Source: an uncultured Mucilaginibacter sp.
GTDB taxonomy: Bacteria > Bacteroidota > Bacteroidia > Sphingobacteriales > Sphingobacteriaceae
Length of the DNA stretch: 64,000 bases
Direction: 5' to 3'
NCBI GenBank assembly: GCA_913775265.1
Contig: CAJYJH010000068.1
Location: 62,001-126,000, forward strand
The notes under the pieces are model-generated. The model had not been told where the DNA came from, made no database searches, and saw only the letters and a program-made list of their open reading frames with translations. Made by a program: the position numbers and the translations under genes. Shown here in pieces: positions 7,867-17,860 of this stretch (positions are counted from its first letter, which is position 1; every line of letters begins with the position of its first letter).

Positions 7867-10800
7867 ATGAATAAAGAGTTGAGAAAGCATGTTGCCAACG
7901 GCACTGCAGGTAAGTTTACCGATAACTATGTAGTAGCTATCGGCGCTTCTGCAGGCGGATTGGAAGCTATCCATGAGTTTTTTGATCACATGCCGGGTAA
8001 CTCCAGTTTCTCTTTTATTATCATACAGCATCTGTCGTCAGATTATAAAAGCCTGCTGGTTGAGCTGGTTTCCAAACACACTCACATGAAAGTGTTTGAA
8101 GCCACCGAAAACATGAGTCTGCAGCCTGATTGTGTTTACATCATCCCGAACAATAAACTCATTACTGTAAATAACAACCGCTTAAAACTTGCTGAAAAGA
8201 GCCACGAAAAAGTACCTAACACTGCCATCGATAACTTTTTGTTTTCGCTGGCGCACGATAAGCATGAAAAGGCTATCGCCATTATATTATCAGGTACCGG
8301 TACCGATGGGACTAAAGGCATCGAAGCCATCAAAGAATGCGGCGGCATGGTGATTGTTCAGGACCCCGAAACGGCCAAATTTGACGGGATGCCTAAAAGT
8401 GCTATCACTTCGGGTAATGCCGACATCGTTACCTCGCCGGCTAAAATACATGAAGAGCTTTTTGCCTATGTAAAAGAAGAACCCATCCAGATTTTAGAAA
8501 ACGGCAAGGTCAACGACGAGCTTTTTAATGAAATATTTCAATTGGTACACCAGCAAAGCGGGCACGATTTTAACTTATATAAAACACCCACCATCATCAG
8601 GCGTATTGCACGCCGTATGAGTTTTGTGGGCATCCGTACGCTGGAGAAATACACTGAATACCTGCAGGAAAACACGGAAGAAGTAAAAGCCTTAGGCAAA
8701 GACTTTTTAATTGGCGTAACCCGCTTTTTTAGAGATAAAGCAGCTTTTGAGCTACTGGCCGATAAGGTCTTACCGGAAATAATTGACGGCAAAGAAGAAG
8801 GTGAAACCCTTAAGGTATGGATTTGTGCCTGTAGCACCGGTGAGGAAGCATACTCAGTAGCTATATTGATTGATCAGTACCTACAGCGTAAAAACAAAGA
8901 ACTTGAAGTAAAAATATTTGCTACAGATATTGATGAAGCCAGTTTAGATGTAGCTTCGCATAACACCTACCCTGAAGCGATAGCTAAAGAAATTGCTCCG
9001 GATATATTGGAACAATATTTTGTAAAAGACGGCAGCCATTACACCGTTATACCAACCATACGCAAACAAATTGTGTTTGCCAGGCATAACGTAGCTAAAG
9101 CTCCCCCTTTTATTAAAAACGACTTGATTTGCTGCCGTAACATGCTCATTTACATGAACGTGCTTTTGCAGCAAAAGGTGCTTTCTACTTTCCATTTTTC
9201 GCTTAACCAGGGAGGGTATCTTTTCCTTGGCTCCAGCGAAACGGCTTCGGCTATTAAAGAGGGATTACACGAGGTAAGCAGCAAGTGGAAATTGTACCGC
9301 AAAATCGGCCCAATTAACCAGTCGACCACTAATAACTATTATAGTAGCAGCCCTACCGTTCCGCAAGAGATTAAGAGGCCGTTGCAGTCGGTAAAAAAAT
9401 CGACAGACACGTTATTTGCCGAATTTTTAACAACTACGCTGGGCTACGTAGGTGTTTTTGTTGACAAGAATTACGAGATTAAGGAAACTATAGGCGATTT
9501 TAAAAAATACCTGTCGCTACCCGAAAAAAAGCTGGAGCTTAACCTGCTCAAAATGGTTCCGCGCGAACTTTCGTTTACGCTTAATACCGCCATACGCACC
9601 GTTTGGAAAAACAACGAACCGGCTACCTTGAAGCGCATCAAAATAAAGCGCGACCAGGAAGATATTTACGTTAACATTTCCATCAATCCACCCAATAACG
9701 CTACATCATCAGCACTTACCTTAGTGCTGTTTAGCGAAACGGCGCTCGACCCGGCAGCTAAAGACCAGATTTTAATTCCGCTAACTACTGATGAACATCA
9801 AAGCGGTTACGTGGCAGAGCTGGAGTCGGAACTGAACGAAGTACGCGGCAACCTGCAAATGGCGGTGGAAGAAATGGAAACCACCAATGAAGAGCTGCAG
9901 TCGAGTAATGAAGAATTACTTTCGGCCAATGAAGAGCTGCAATCGAGTAACGAGGAGCTACAGTCGCTCAACGAGGAATTGCACACCCTCAACACCGAAC
10001 ATCAGCTTAAAATAAAGGACCTGATTGACCTTAACGACGACTTGAATAATTATTTTAAAAGTGTCGACATTGGTCAGATATTTATAGATACCCACTCGCT
10101 AATCCGCAAATTTAACCCGGCAGCAGTAAGTATGGTTAACCTGATTGAGGCCGACATAGGCCGACCAATAAGCCATATATCCAACAACATTAAATACGAT
10201 CACTTTTTGGATGATATTGCCCAGGTGCAATATCAACAGGATTTAGTGATTGAAAAAGAAATTGAACTTAAAAGCGGCAAGCACTGCCTGATGCGTATAC
10301 TTCCTTACGTACGTAAGGATAAACAAAAAGACGGTGTAGTGATTACGTTTGTAGACGTAAGTACCGTTACGGAGCTAAGTAACATTGTGGCCGGCGCATT
10401 TAATACCAGTTTAAGCGCTATTATAGTATTTAATGCAGTACGCAATCAACAAGGTCAGATTACTGATTTTGAATGCGTAACTACCAATAGTATGGCTTCC
10501 AAACTATTGGGCAAGCCTGAGGCTGATTTAAAGCATAGCCTGCTGGTTAAAAACCTGCCCGAGTTGCTGCAAAACAACCTGTTAGATCAGTTTAAAAAAG
10601 TAGTACAGTCGGGCCAGTACCTGCAAAACGAAATCCATTTCGAAAATAAGGGCTGGTACCTGGTAATGGCCAGCAAAATTGCAGATGGGTTTGCTGTAAC
10701 TTACACTGATATTACCGAACGTAAACTTAATGAGCAAAAGCTCAAAAAGAATTACAACGAGCTAATCAGCGCACGCGAAAACTTAAAAAAATTAAACAAC

Positions 10801-12729
10801 GAGTTAGAAGATAAAATTAAGGAGCGCACCTTACGCCTTTCTCAAAGCGAGGAGCGCTTTAAGCTGGTGTCGCAAGCTACTAATGATACCATCTGGGACT
10901 GGAACCTGGTAACCAACGTAATGTGGCGGAGCGACAATTTTACCGCCATGTTTGGTTATCATAGTAACGATGATACCAGCAACGTAAATTTCTGGTTCAG
11001 TAAAATACATCCAGACGATCGCACGCAGGTTGAGAAGAGCGTTCATGACGCGATCAATAGCGGCAAGAAAAATTGGTCGGCTGAGTACCGCTTTTTGAAA
11101 GCTGATGGCAACTATGCTGTGATCCTTGATCGTGGCAGTATTTTGCACGATAACTACCACACTCCTTTCCGGATGGTAGGCTCTATTGTGGACATCAGCC
11201 GTATTACCGAAGCCGAACGAAGGGTAAATAACAGCGAAAACCGTTTCAAAAAAATCTACGAGTCAAACATGATCGGTATGTTATTCGCCGATTTTAACGG
11301 CAACATCGTAGATGCCAACAATGCTTTTCTGGACATGCTCGGCTATACGCTCGAAGATATTCATCAGGGCCGTTTATCCTGGGATGAAATTACACCGCCC
11401 GACCAAAAGGCTATCAGCGACAGAGCTATTGAACAGTTACAAGCCGACGGATATTGCGCTCCTTTCGAAAAAGAATATATCAAGAAAGATGGCACCAAGC
11501 TCCCGGTATTGATGGGCTCTGCCAAATTGGAAGATGACCATATATCGGATGCGGTAACGTATGTAATTGACTTATCGAGCCAGAAAGAAGCTGAAAAGAA
11601 TCGGATCGAACTTCAAAGTCTGATAAAAAAACAGCAGGAAGAGTTTTACAGCATTTTCATGAATGCACCGGCATTGATCAGCATTCGCCGCGGTGCCGAT
11701 TTGAGGTACGAGTTTACCAATAAAGCATTTGAGGACTTTTTTAACCGGCACGACTTTATTGGTCGTACCACGCAGGAAGCACACGCTGATTTTAACTTCA
11801 AACATTTATTTGCCGACGATAAAAAAATCATCAATAAGGGCATCACCCATACAGGAAAAGCCTTTAACGTAAAACGCATTGACAGCATCAGCGGTCACTT
11901 GGTTGACACCTGGCTGGACTTTCTGTTTACCCCGGTTTTTGACAACTATGGAAATATTGACGGCGTTGCATTTTTCGGCTTTGAAGTGACAGATTTGGTT
12001 AAGGCTCAGCAAGCAACCAAAGAGCTTATGCACCGTAAAGATGAGTTTATGAGTATTGCCAGCCACGAGCTTAAAACGCCAATCACCAGTTTAAAAGGCT
12101 CGTTGCAGATTGTTCAGAGGCTGGCACATAACGAAAACACGGTGAATAAAATATTTCCGTTCATCGAAAAGGCCAGCAAGCAAACCGGTAAACTTACCTC
12201 GTTAGTAGAAGACCTATTGGATGTTACCCGTATACACGCGGGCAAAATGCGTTTTAATTACAGCTGGTTTAATGCCGGCGACATGATACGCGAATGCATT
12301 GAAGATACGCAATCGCATACTTCTACACATAAATTTGTAATTGAGGGAGAGGCAAACGTTCAGATCTACGCAGATAAGCACCGCCTGGAGCAGGTATTGA
12401 GCAATTTTGCATCAAATGCTGTAAAGTATTCTCCGGACACGCCAGATATCATTGTTAAGCAGGAAGTTACTGAAAATAATATGCTTAAGCTTTCGGTGAA
12501 GGACTTTGGCATTGGTATCCCGGCCGAGAAAAAAGATATGGTATTCGACCGCTTTTTCCGGGTGCAGGAGTCATCTCAAAAATTCTCGGGCTTAGGTTTA
12601 GGCTTGTACATCACCGCCGAAATTATCCATCGCCATTATGGTAAAATAGGTGTAGACAGTGTAGAAGGCGAAGGTTCAACCTTTTGGTTCTGTATACCAC
12701 TCATTCAGACGGAAGAACAGTTAGATTAA
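7867..12729 (+). CDS. CheB-CheR-PAS-histidine kinase fusion protein
   Basis: A 1620-residue multidomain signalling protein. Residues about 20-205 are a CheB methylesterase with its triad visible (IGASAGG Ser, IIIQHLSS His, LSGTGTDGT Asp) but without the N-terminal receiver. About 215-480 are CheR, with SAM-binding WICACSTGEEAYSVA and LICCRNMLIYMN. A strong coiled coil of NEELQSS-type repeats follows (about 680-720), then several PAS/PAC domains. The C-terminus holds HisKA (SHELKTPITSL, His about 1400) and an HATPase (NAVKYSP, DFGIGIP, GLGLGLYI). No receiver domain is present. The start was moved from the track's TTG, which lies inside the phytochrome gene, to the ATG at 7867. Tight spacing implies co-transcription with the phytochrome. 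Confidence 0.93.
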   Translation: MNKELRKHVANGTAGKFTDNYVVAIGASAGGLEAIHEFFDHMPGNSSFSFIIIQHLSSDYKSLLVELVSKHTHMKVFEATENMSLQPDCVYIIPNNKLITVNNNRLKLAEKSHEKVPNTAIDNFLFSLAHDKHEKAIAIILSGTGTDGTKGIEAIKECGGMVIVQDPETAKFDGMPKSAITSGNADIVTSPAKIHEELFAYVKEEPIQILENGKVNDELFNEIFQLVHQQSGHDFNLYKTPTIIRRIARRMSFVGIRTLEKYTEYLQENTEEVKALGKDFLIGVTRFFRDKAAFELLADKVLPEIIDGKEEGETLKVWICACSTGEEAYSVAILIDQYLQRKNKELEVKIFATDIDEASLDVASHNTYPEAIAKEIAPDILEQYFVKDGSHYTVIPTIRKQIVFARHNVAKAPPFIKNDLICCRNMLIYMNVLLQQKVLSTFHFSLNQGGYLFLGSSETASAIKEGLHEVSSKWKLYRKIGPINQSTTNNYYSSSPTVPQEIKRPLQSVKKSTDTLFAEFLTTTLGYVGVFVDKNYEIKETIGDFKKYLSLPEKKLELNLLKMVPRELSFTLNTAIRTVWKNNEPATLKRIKIKRDQEDIYVNISINPPNNATSSALTLVLFSETALDPAAKDQILIPLTTDEHQSGYVAELESELNEVRGNLQMAVEEMETTNEELQSSNEELLSANEELQSSNEELQSLNEELHTLNTEHQLKIKDLIDLNDDLNNYFKSVDIGQIFIDTHSLIRKFNPAAVSMVNLIEADIGRPISHISNNIKYDHFLDDIAQVQYQQDLVIEKEIELKSGKHCLMRILPYVRKDKQKDGVVITFVDVSTVTELSNIVAGAFNTSLSAIIVFNAVRNQQGQITDFECVTTNSMASKLLGKPEADLKHSLLVKNLPELLQNNLLDQFKKVVQSGQYLQNEIHFENKGWYLVMASKIADGFAVTYTDITERKLNEQKLKKNYNELISARENLKKLNNELEDKIKERTLRLSQSEERFKLVSQATNDTIWDWNLVTNVMWRSDNFTAMFGYHSNDDTSNVNFWFSKIHPDDRTQVEKSVHDAINSGKKNWSAEYRFLKADGNYAVILDRGSILHDNYHTPFRMVGSIVDISRITEAERRVNNSENRFKKIYESNMIGMLFADFNGNIVDANNAFLDMLGYTLEDIHQGRLSWDEITPPDQKAISDRAIEQLQADGYCAPFEKEYIKKDGTKLPVLMGSAKLEDDHISDAVTYVIDLSSQKEAEKNRIELQSLIKKQQEEFYSIFMNAPALISIRRGADLRYEFTNKAFEDFFNRHDFIGRTTQEAHADFNFKHLFADDKKIINKGITHTGKAFNVKRIDSISGHLVDTWLDFLFTPVFDNYGNIDGVAFFGFEVTDLVKAQQATKELMHRKDEFMSIASHELKTPITSLKGSLQIVQRLAHNENTVNKIFPFIEKASKQTGKLTSLVEDLLDVTRIHAGKMRFNYSWFNAGDMIRECIEDTQSHTSTHKFVIEGEANVQIYADKHRLEQVLSNFASNAVKYSPDTPDIIVKQEVTENNMLKLSVKDFGIGIPAEKKDMVFDRFFRVQESSQKFSGLGLGLYITAEIIHRHYGKIGVDSVEGEGSTFWFCIPLIQTEEQLD

Positions 12730-12752
12730 ACCATCAATATTATAAGTTTACT

Positions 12753-12785
12753 AAGGCGCCTACTTTTTACGCAGGCGCCTTTTTG
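12753..12785 (+). terminator. Terminator after the CheBR-kinase gene
   Basis: Perfect arms AAGGCGCCT and AGGCGCCTT around an 11-base loop, ending in TTTTT. It closes the phytochrome/kinase operon. Confidence 0.85.
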
Positions 12786-12953
12786 CTGGTCACTTCATTG
12801 CTTCTGTAACATAAATTCGTATAACAGGACAAGGCAGGATACTACAACACCATTTATGATGTAGCTTAGCTTGCACTATACCATTTTACCCTATTTTATT
12901 ATCTTATTCAAAGTTGATAGGCGACTATTGATTGTTACCCACTTTGTGCAGTT

Positions 12954-14069
12954 ATGAAATTAAGAACGGTATACCTTTATTTTATTACTATGAACCGACT
13001 GCTTACTATCCTTCTGTTTCTATTATTTATAATCATCAGCAGTTCAACCCAAGCGCAGGAAGATCGCGGGTACAAAATTTACCAGTTTCCGGCTAACATG
13101 ATTCCGAAGATTGATGGAAAAACCGACGATTGGGATAATTTCCCGAAAGAATATATTGTGGGCACCGACCAGCTTTGGGACGACTCGCACCGCTACCCTG
13201 CCGTCGACCCTAAAAACCTGGATGTAAAAGTGCGAGTAGCCTGGGTTAAAGGGTTAAATCGCTTATATTTTTTGTACGAAACTTATGATAATTACTGGGA
13301 CTTCTCGCTACCCGGCCTGCATAATGATACTTTTGAAATTATAGTTGACGGCGATATGTCTGGCGGACCGCTCATCACCGATTTTCACCCTTATCAGAAT
13401 CTTGACCAATGGGACCGATATTTCTCCTATCATGGCGTTCATGCTCAAAATTATCACATATTTACGCCTGCCGTGGGCAAAGACTGGGCCTTAGCATGGG
13501 GTAGCCAGCCCTGGATTAAAGAATTGCCATATGCCAACATCGCATATTCATATAACTTTAAGCCCGGTCAGCCTGGCAAACTGGTTGCCGAGTTTTGGAT
13601 TACACCCTTTGATTATGCTGGTGCCGAAGGCCCTGCCCGTGCAGTAGAATCTATACTTACCGACAATAAAAAGATAGGCCTCACCTGGGCCATAATTGAT
13701 TATGATGATGTGAACGATGAAACGAAAAAAGGATTCTGGAACTTATCTAAAAACCATAAAATGTATGGTAACTCCAGCCTGGGTACGGTATTTACCCTAA
13801 TGCCGCTTGAAGCCAGATACAAAAAAGCGATTGATGCCCGCTGGTCTTTTACCGTGATAGATATGAACCGCCGCATAGTAGCTTTTAAAGATGAGAGCGA
13901 TGGTAAAATCACCAATTGGCGATGGGATTTTGGCGATGGAACTACCTCAACCGAGCAAAACCCAATCCATCAATATAAAGAAGCCGGTAAGTATATTGTA
14001 GTGTTAAACATTGATGGCCCGGCCGGAAAGTCGAGGATGTCGAAGGTGTGGGATGTAGCCGTTAAATGA
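12954..14069 (+). CDS. Secreted CBM9-like/PKD-domain protein
   Basis: A 371-residue exported protein. The N-terminus holds a signal peptide (hydrophobic run LLTILLFLLFIIISSS, cleavage near TQAQ). The middle part begins with PKIDGKTDDWDNFP, which resembles the opening of CBM9-like beta-sandwich domains that bind sugars. The last 80 residues are a PKD domain with the hallmark WDFGDGTTSTEQNPIHQY. It probably sits in the periplasm or at the surface and contacts carbohydrate, but no catalytic residues are recognised. An internal ATG at 12990 (MNRLL) is an equally good start. It is convergent with the hybrid kinase downstream. Confidence 0.78.
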   Translation: MKLRTVYLYFITMNRLLTILLFLLFIIISSSTQAQEDRGYKIYQFPANMIPKIDGKTDDWDNFPKEYIVGTDQLWDDSHRYPAVDPKNLDVKVRVAWVKGLNRLYFLYETYDNYWDFSLPGLHNDTFEIIVDGDMSGGPLITDFHPYQNLDQWDRYFSYHGVHAQNYHIFTPAVGKDWALAWGSQPWIKELPYANIAYSYNFKPGQPGKLVAEFWITPFDYAGAEGPARAVESILTDNKKIGLTWAIIDYDDVNDETKKGFWNLSKNHKMYGNSSLGTVFTLMPLEARYKKAIDARWSFTVIDMNRRIVAFKDESDGKITNWRWDFGDGTTSTEQNPIHQYKEAGKYIVVLNIDGPAGKSRMSKVWDVAVK

Positions 14070-14102
14070 TGCATTAGCTGTTAATAATGTATACCTGTTA
14101 AA

Positions 14103-16523
14103 CTATAGTTTAACAGATTGTACTGCAACATTATCAAATATCTTATTTTTTGAGATATGATAAGAAATTTTGGCGTGTAACTCATCAGGTAAAAAGGGCT
14201 TTACCAAAATATCATTTATACCGTTTATAGCTAAGTCAAACCCAATTTCGGAAGGCAGCGTTGCTGTTAAAGCTATGATAGGAGTATTTATACCTCTACG
14301 GCGCATCATATTAGCCGATTGATAACCATCCATTACGGGCATGTGTATATCCATCAAAATAAGTTGATGACGATCAACATCTAATTTATCAAGTGCTTCC
14401 TGTCCGTTCACGGCCACTTCTACAGACGCTCCCCAACGTTTTAAAAATGCTTGGGCCACCATTACGTTCATGGGATTATCTTCGGCCAATAAAATATGTA
14501 CTCCTGCAAACGGCTTAGCGTTTTCGGCAGGCTTAGGTTCAATTATTTTAGGCTGGGTAATGTCGCCTGCCTTCTCATATCGTTGGTTAAAAAAGAAATT
14601 GGATCCTTTGCCTTCCTTACTTATTAACTGCAAAGATGAGTGCTGCAGCTCGAGTATTCGTTTACAAATAGACAAACCTAAACCCGTACCACCGAAACCT
14701 CTTGATGTGGAGGAATCTGCCTGGGTAAAGCGTTCAAATATCAATGCTTGCTTTTCTTTAGATATACCTATACCGGTATCTTTCACCTCAATACATAGCG
14801 CTATGTCATGCTCAGTTTGCGACCTTACTGTTACAGATAAAGTTACCGTGCCTTTCAAAGTAAATTTGATGGCGTTATGCACCAGGTTGGTAATCACCTG
14901 CGAGGTACGGGTAGGATCGCCGAAAACGGTATTCTTTAAGCTGGCATCTAAATCCAGTTTTAAATCCAAACCCTTATCCTGCGCGGCAGCTTCCAAGCTT
15001 TTGATCACAGCGCCAGCCAGCCCGGCTATATCCATCTCAATATTTTCGAAAGCAATTTTCCCGGCTTCTATTTTACTGTAGTCTAAAATATCATTAACAA
15101 TGTTGAGCAGGTTGTTGGCAGAAAATATCATTGCGTTGAGATGTTCCTGCTGATCGGCCCGGGGTTCGCTCTTAAGTAGCAGATGACTTAAACCTATTAC
15201 AGAATTTAAAGGCGTTCGGATTTCATGACTCATGGTACTCAAAAACTCAGATTTTGCTTTTAAACCTTCGGCGGCCTGCGAATTAGCACGCTTAAGCGTA
15301 AATGATACCCTGTGCGACAACACCAATGACTGCAAAAAGAAAAACGTCATGTAGCCGATAAAATTCACCATTGGCATCTGTGGCAAAATACCCCAGTAAT
15401 GTAGCAGCGTGATAATAAATATAGACATCAGTACAAAACTGCTGATTAATGAATAGGCAGCTCCCGGCCGATGATTACGATAGGCCTTTACATACAGGTA
15501 AGGCACATAAAATATGCAAACTACCGCAACCACAATAAACGGGTTTATTAGCTGCGTAAAATACCATGGGCTCAACAACAAAGTAGCTATTACAAATGCC
15601 CCGCAGACAATACCTACACTGTATACTATCTTACTGTTTTGATCTTTTGGATACAAGTAGTGACAATAAAAGCCAAATAAGCCTATCCCCGCGAACAGAC
15701 TGATATACTCGAGCTTAATAGTTAAATACCAGTTTAAATGTGGCATTAAAGTATGCAGTACGTAATTATCTGTACCTAAAATCCGGTAGCTGTACACAAT
15801 GGAAAACAGCGCAAACATCAGGATAGCTTTGTCACGGTTTCCAAATAAGTATAAACCTAAAAAAAAGAGTCCGGCCATTAACAAACAGCCCGTCAGTAAC
15901 AAATCAATAGCATTGGAACGAAAACTATTGAGTTCAATAATTTTCTTGGTCCCGATAAGTATTGACTGGTTGGTACCTCCTTTGCTATGTACAAAATTAG
16001 CAATCTGTAAAAGCAGCTTAAGTGTATCTGTTTTGGCCGGTATGTCTACTTCGTTAACCTGCCAGTGCGGAACAAAATTTTTAGCCGACGTAGTTACATT
16101 GCCGTTCTCGGCAACCAACTGACCATTGACATAAAAACGATAGGCACTATACACATCGGGCATGCTTAACTTTAACGGACTTGAATGGTGTGGAAGCAAG
16201 ACAGTAAGCCGGTAGGTGGCATAACCAACAGAAGAGATGGTATGGCCATTAGCCCTGATCGTTTTCCATAACGCCGGAAACTGCGCTGTGGTTGACTGCT
16301 TTTGATTGAACTGTGCAGGATCTAATAACTGTTTCCAGTTAAACAACCACTCACCGTCGAGATCTAAAACCTGGTTAAAAGATTGCTGACGTAAATCAAT
16401 CAACCCATTTTTGGCATATGGGGTGTATTTATTATTTAAGCTTGCGGCTGATAGATTGCTATTAAAAAATAATAGTGCAATAAAACATGTAAAAAAAGGC
16501 CGTAACAAGCGCATAAGTATCAT
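14103..16523 (-). CDS. 7TM-DISM hybrid histidine kinase with receiver domain
   Basis: An 806-residue membrane sensor. After a signal peptide, residues about 30-190 form a periplasmic jelly-roll domain of the 7TMR-DISM extracellular type (DLDGEWLFNWK start). Seven hydrophobic helices span about 205-395. The cytoplasmic part has HisKA (STMSHEIRTPLNSVIG), HATPase (NAIKFT, DTGIGIS, GGTGLGLSICKRIL) and a C-terminal receiver (LLAEDNPMN, phospho-Asp in LILMDIHMPVMDG, Lys in LVKPF). Family members often sense carbohydrate-type ligands through the jelly roll. Two ATGs (16523 and 16514) are both plausible starts. The downstream regulator and targets are not evident from neighbours. Confidence 0.93.
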   Translation of the reverse strand: MILMRLLRPFFTCFIALLFFNSNLSAASLNNKYTPYAKNGLIDLRQQSFNQVLDLDGEWLFNWKQLLDPAQFNQKQSTTAQFPALWKTIRANGHTISSVGYATYRLTVLLPHHSSPLKLSMPDVYSAYRFYVNGQLVAENGNVTTSAKNFVPHWQVNEVDIPAKTDTLKLLLQIANFVHSKGGTNQSILIGTKKIIELNSFRSNAIDLLLTGCLLMAGLFFLGLYLFGNRDKAILMFALFSIVYSYRILGTDNYVLHTLMPHLNWYLTIKLEYISLFAGIGLFGFYCHYLYPKDQNSKIVYSVGIVCGAFVIATLLLSPWYFTQLINPFIVVAVVCIFYVPYLYVKAYRNHRPGAAYSLISSFVLMSIFIITLLHYWGILPQMPMVNFIGYMTFFFLQSLVLSHRVSFTLKRANSQAAEGLKAKSEFLSTMSHEIRTPLNSVIGLSHLLLKSEPRADQQEHLNAMIFSANNLLNIVNDILDYSKIEAGKIAFENIEMDIAGLAGAVIKSLEAAAQDKGLDLKLDLDASLKNTVFGDPTRTSQVITNLVHNAIKFTLKGTVTLSVTVRSQTEHDIALCIEVKDTGIGISKEKQALIFERFTQADSSTSRGFGGTGLGLSICKRILELQHSSLQLISKEGKGSNFFFNQRYEKAGDITQPKIIEPKPAENAKPFAGVHILLAEDNPMNVMVAQAFLKRWGASVEVAVNGQEALDKLDVDRHQLILMDIHMPVMDGYQSANMMRRRGINTPIIALTATLPSEIGFDLAINGINDILVKPFLPDELHAKISYHISKNKIFDNVAVQSVKL

Positions 16524-16821
16524 AAAATAAGTACGAGTGTATCAGAATATATTTCCGGCATCACCCGTACTGATTATGACGACTTTTACATCTTATAGAC
16601 GCCTCAGTATACAGTAGTAATCAGCGGGTTAGAATTATCTCTTTACGTTCAAATGTACATTTTACACAGCACATATAAAATTTAAAACCTCAAAAGAAAC
16701 AACATTATCTTACCTCATCCTATTATTTAACAAAGGGTTAAAATCGGCAAATTGTCATAAGTAAATATTGAACAAACACCCCTAATTGCCGATTGTAAAA
16801 TGTAAACGCTAAACAACATTT

Positions 16822-17808
16822 ATGAAATACAGAGAATTAGGAAAAACAGGTGAACAACTGTCGGCTACCGGATTAGGTTGCATGAGTATGAGCCATGCTT
16901 ATGGCCAACCCAACGATGAAGAATCGATTGCAACCTTGCATAAAGCTTTAGATTTAGGTGTCAACTTTTGGGATACCGCTGATGTATATGGTAGTGGTAA
17001 AAACGAAGAGCTGATTGCAAAAGTGCTCGTGCCCAACCGTGATAAAATATTTATTGCCACCAAATTTGGGTTTACACAGAATGCCGATGGTCAAGGTATG
17101 TCATTCAACGGATCGCCTGCTTACATGAAAACTGCGGTTGACGCCAGTTTAAAACGCCTGAAGACAGATGTTATAGATTTATACTATGCGCACCGGATCG
17201 ATCCGAATATCGCGGTTGAAGAGATGGTTGGCGCCATGGCCGAACTGGTTAAAGAAGGTAAAGTAAAATACTTGGGCTTATCAGAAGCTTCTGCTAACTC
17301 TATCAAGAAAGCCCACGCAGTACACCCCATCAGTGCGTTGCAAAGCGAATATTCGCTATTAACGCGAGAACCGGAAGAAAACGTGTTACCGCTTTGTAGA
17401 GAGTTGGGAATTACCTTTGTACCTTTTAGTCCATTGGCGCGTGGCTTAGTTACCAATACGCTTAATACAAATAACCTGACCGATGGCGATTTTCGCAAGA
17501 GCTTACCCCGTTACCAAAAAGAGCACCAAGACAATAACAACCAGTTGGTTGCCGGCTTTGCAGCTTTGGCTCAGCAAAAGCTGTGTACACCCGCCCAGTT
17601 AGCACTGGCGTGGGTATTGGCACAAGGCGATCACATTATACCCATACCAGGCACCAAAAAACGCAAATACCTGGAAGAAAATGCTGCTGCTGTTAATGTG
17701 GTTTTGAGTGAGGCAGATTTCAAAGTAATCGATGATTTGCTGGCCAAATACCCTGATACGGGCGACCGATACAGCGAAAGCAACTGGAAAATGGTAGATA
17801 GAAGTTAA
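16822..17808 (+). CDS. Aldo/keto reductase
   Basis: A 328-residue cytosolic NADPH-dependent oxidoreductase with the AKR (alpha/beta)8 fold. The catalytic tetrad is visible: Asp and Tyr in [12 protein letters not shown], Lys in ATKFGF, His in YYAHRIDP. The C-terminal cofactor segment [15 protein letters not shown] binds the NADPH phosphate. The opening [22 protein letters not shown] is typical of the AKR13-like/YakC group. The physiological aldehyde or ketone is not predictable. It stands alone, convergent with a permease gene across a shared terminator. Confidence 0.93.
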   Translation: MKYRELGKTGEQLSATGLGCMSMSHAYGQPNDEESIATLHKALDLGVNFWDTADVYGSGKNEELIAKVLVPNRDKIFIATKFGFTQNADGQGMSFNGSPAYMKTAVDASLKRLKTDVIDLYYAHRIDPNIAVEEMVGAMAELVKEGKVKYLGLSEASANSIKKAHAVHPISALQSEYSLLTREPEENVLPLCRELGITFVPFSPLARGLVTNTLNTNNLTDGDFRKSLPRYQKEHQDNNNQLVAGFAALAQQKLCTPAQLALAWVLAQGDHIIPIPGTKKRKYLEENAAAVNVVLSEADFKVIDDLLAKYPDTGDRYSESNWKMVDRS

Positions 17809-17813
17809 TTGAT

Positions 17814-17860
17814 AATTGCCTATACAGGTATTTGATGATTACCTGTATAGGCAATTTTAT
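17814..17860. terminator. Bidirectional terminator between AKR and permease genes
   Basis: Perfect 17-bp arms AATTGCCTATACAGGTA and TACCTGTATAGGCAATT, between two convergent genes whose ends lie 48 bases apart. T-rich flanks occur on both sides. The right arm touches the permease stop codon. Confidence 0.8.

Noticed and set aside
14470-15081. Long plus-strand ORF (203 aa) opposite the hybrid kinase
   Set aside because: It is a shadow of the kinase frame, which carries unmistakable domain motifs.
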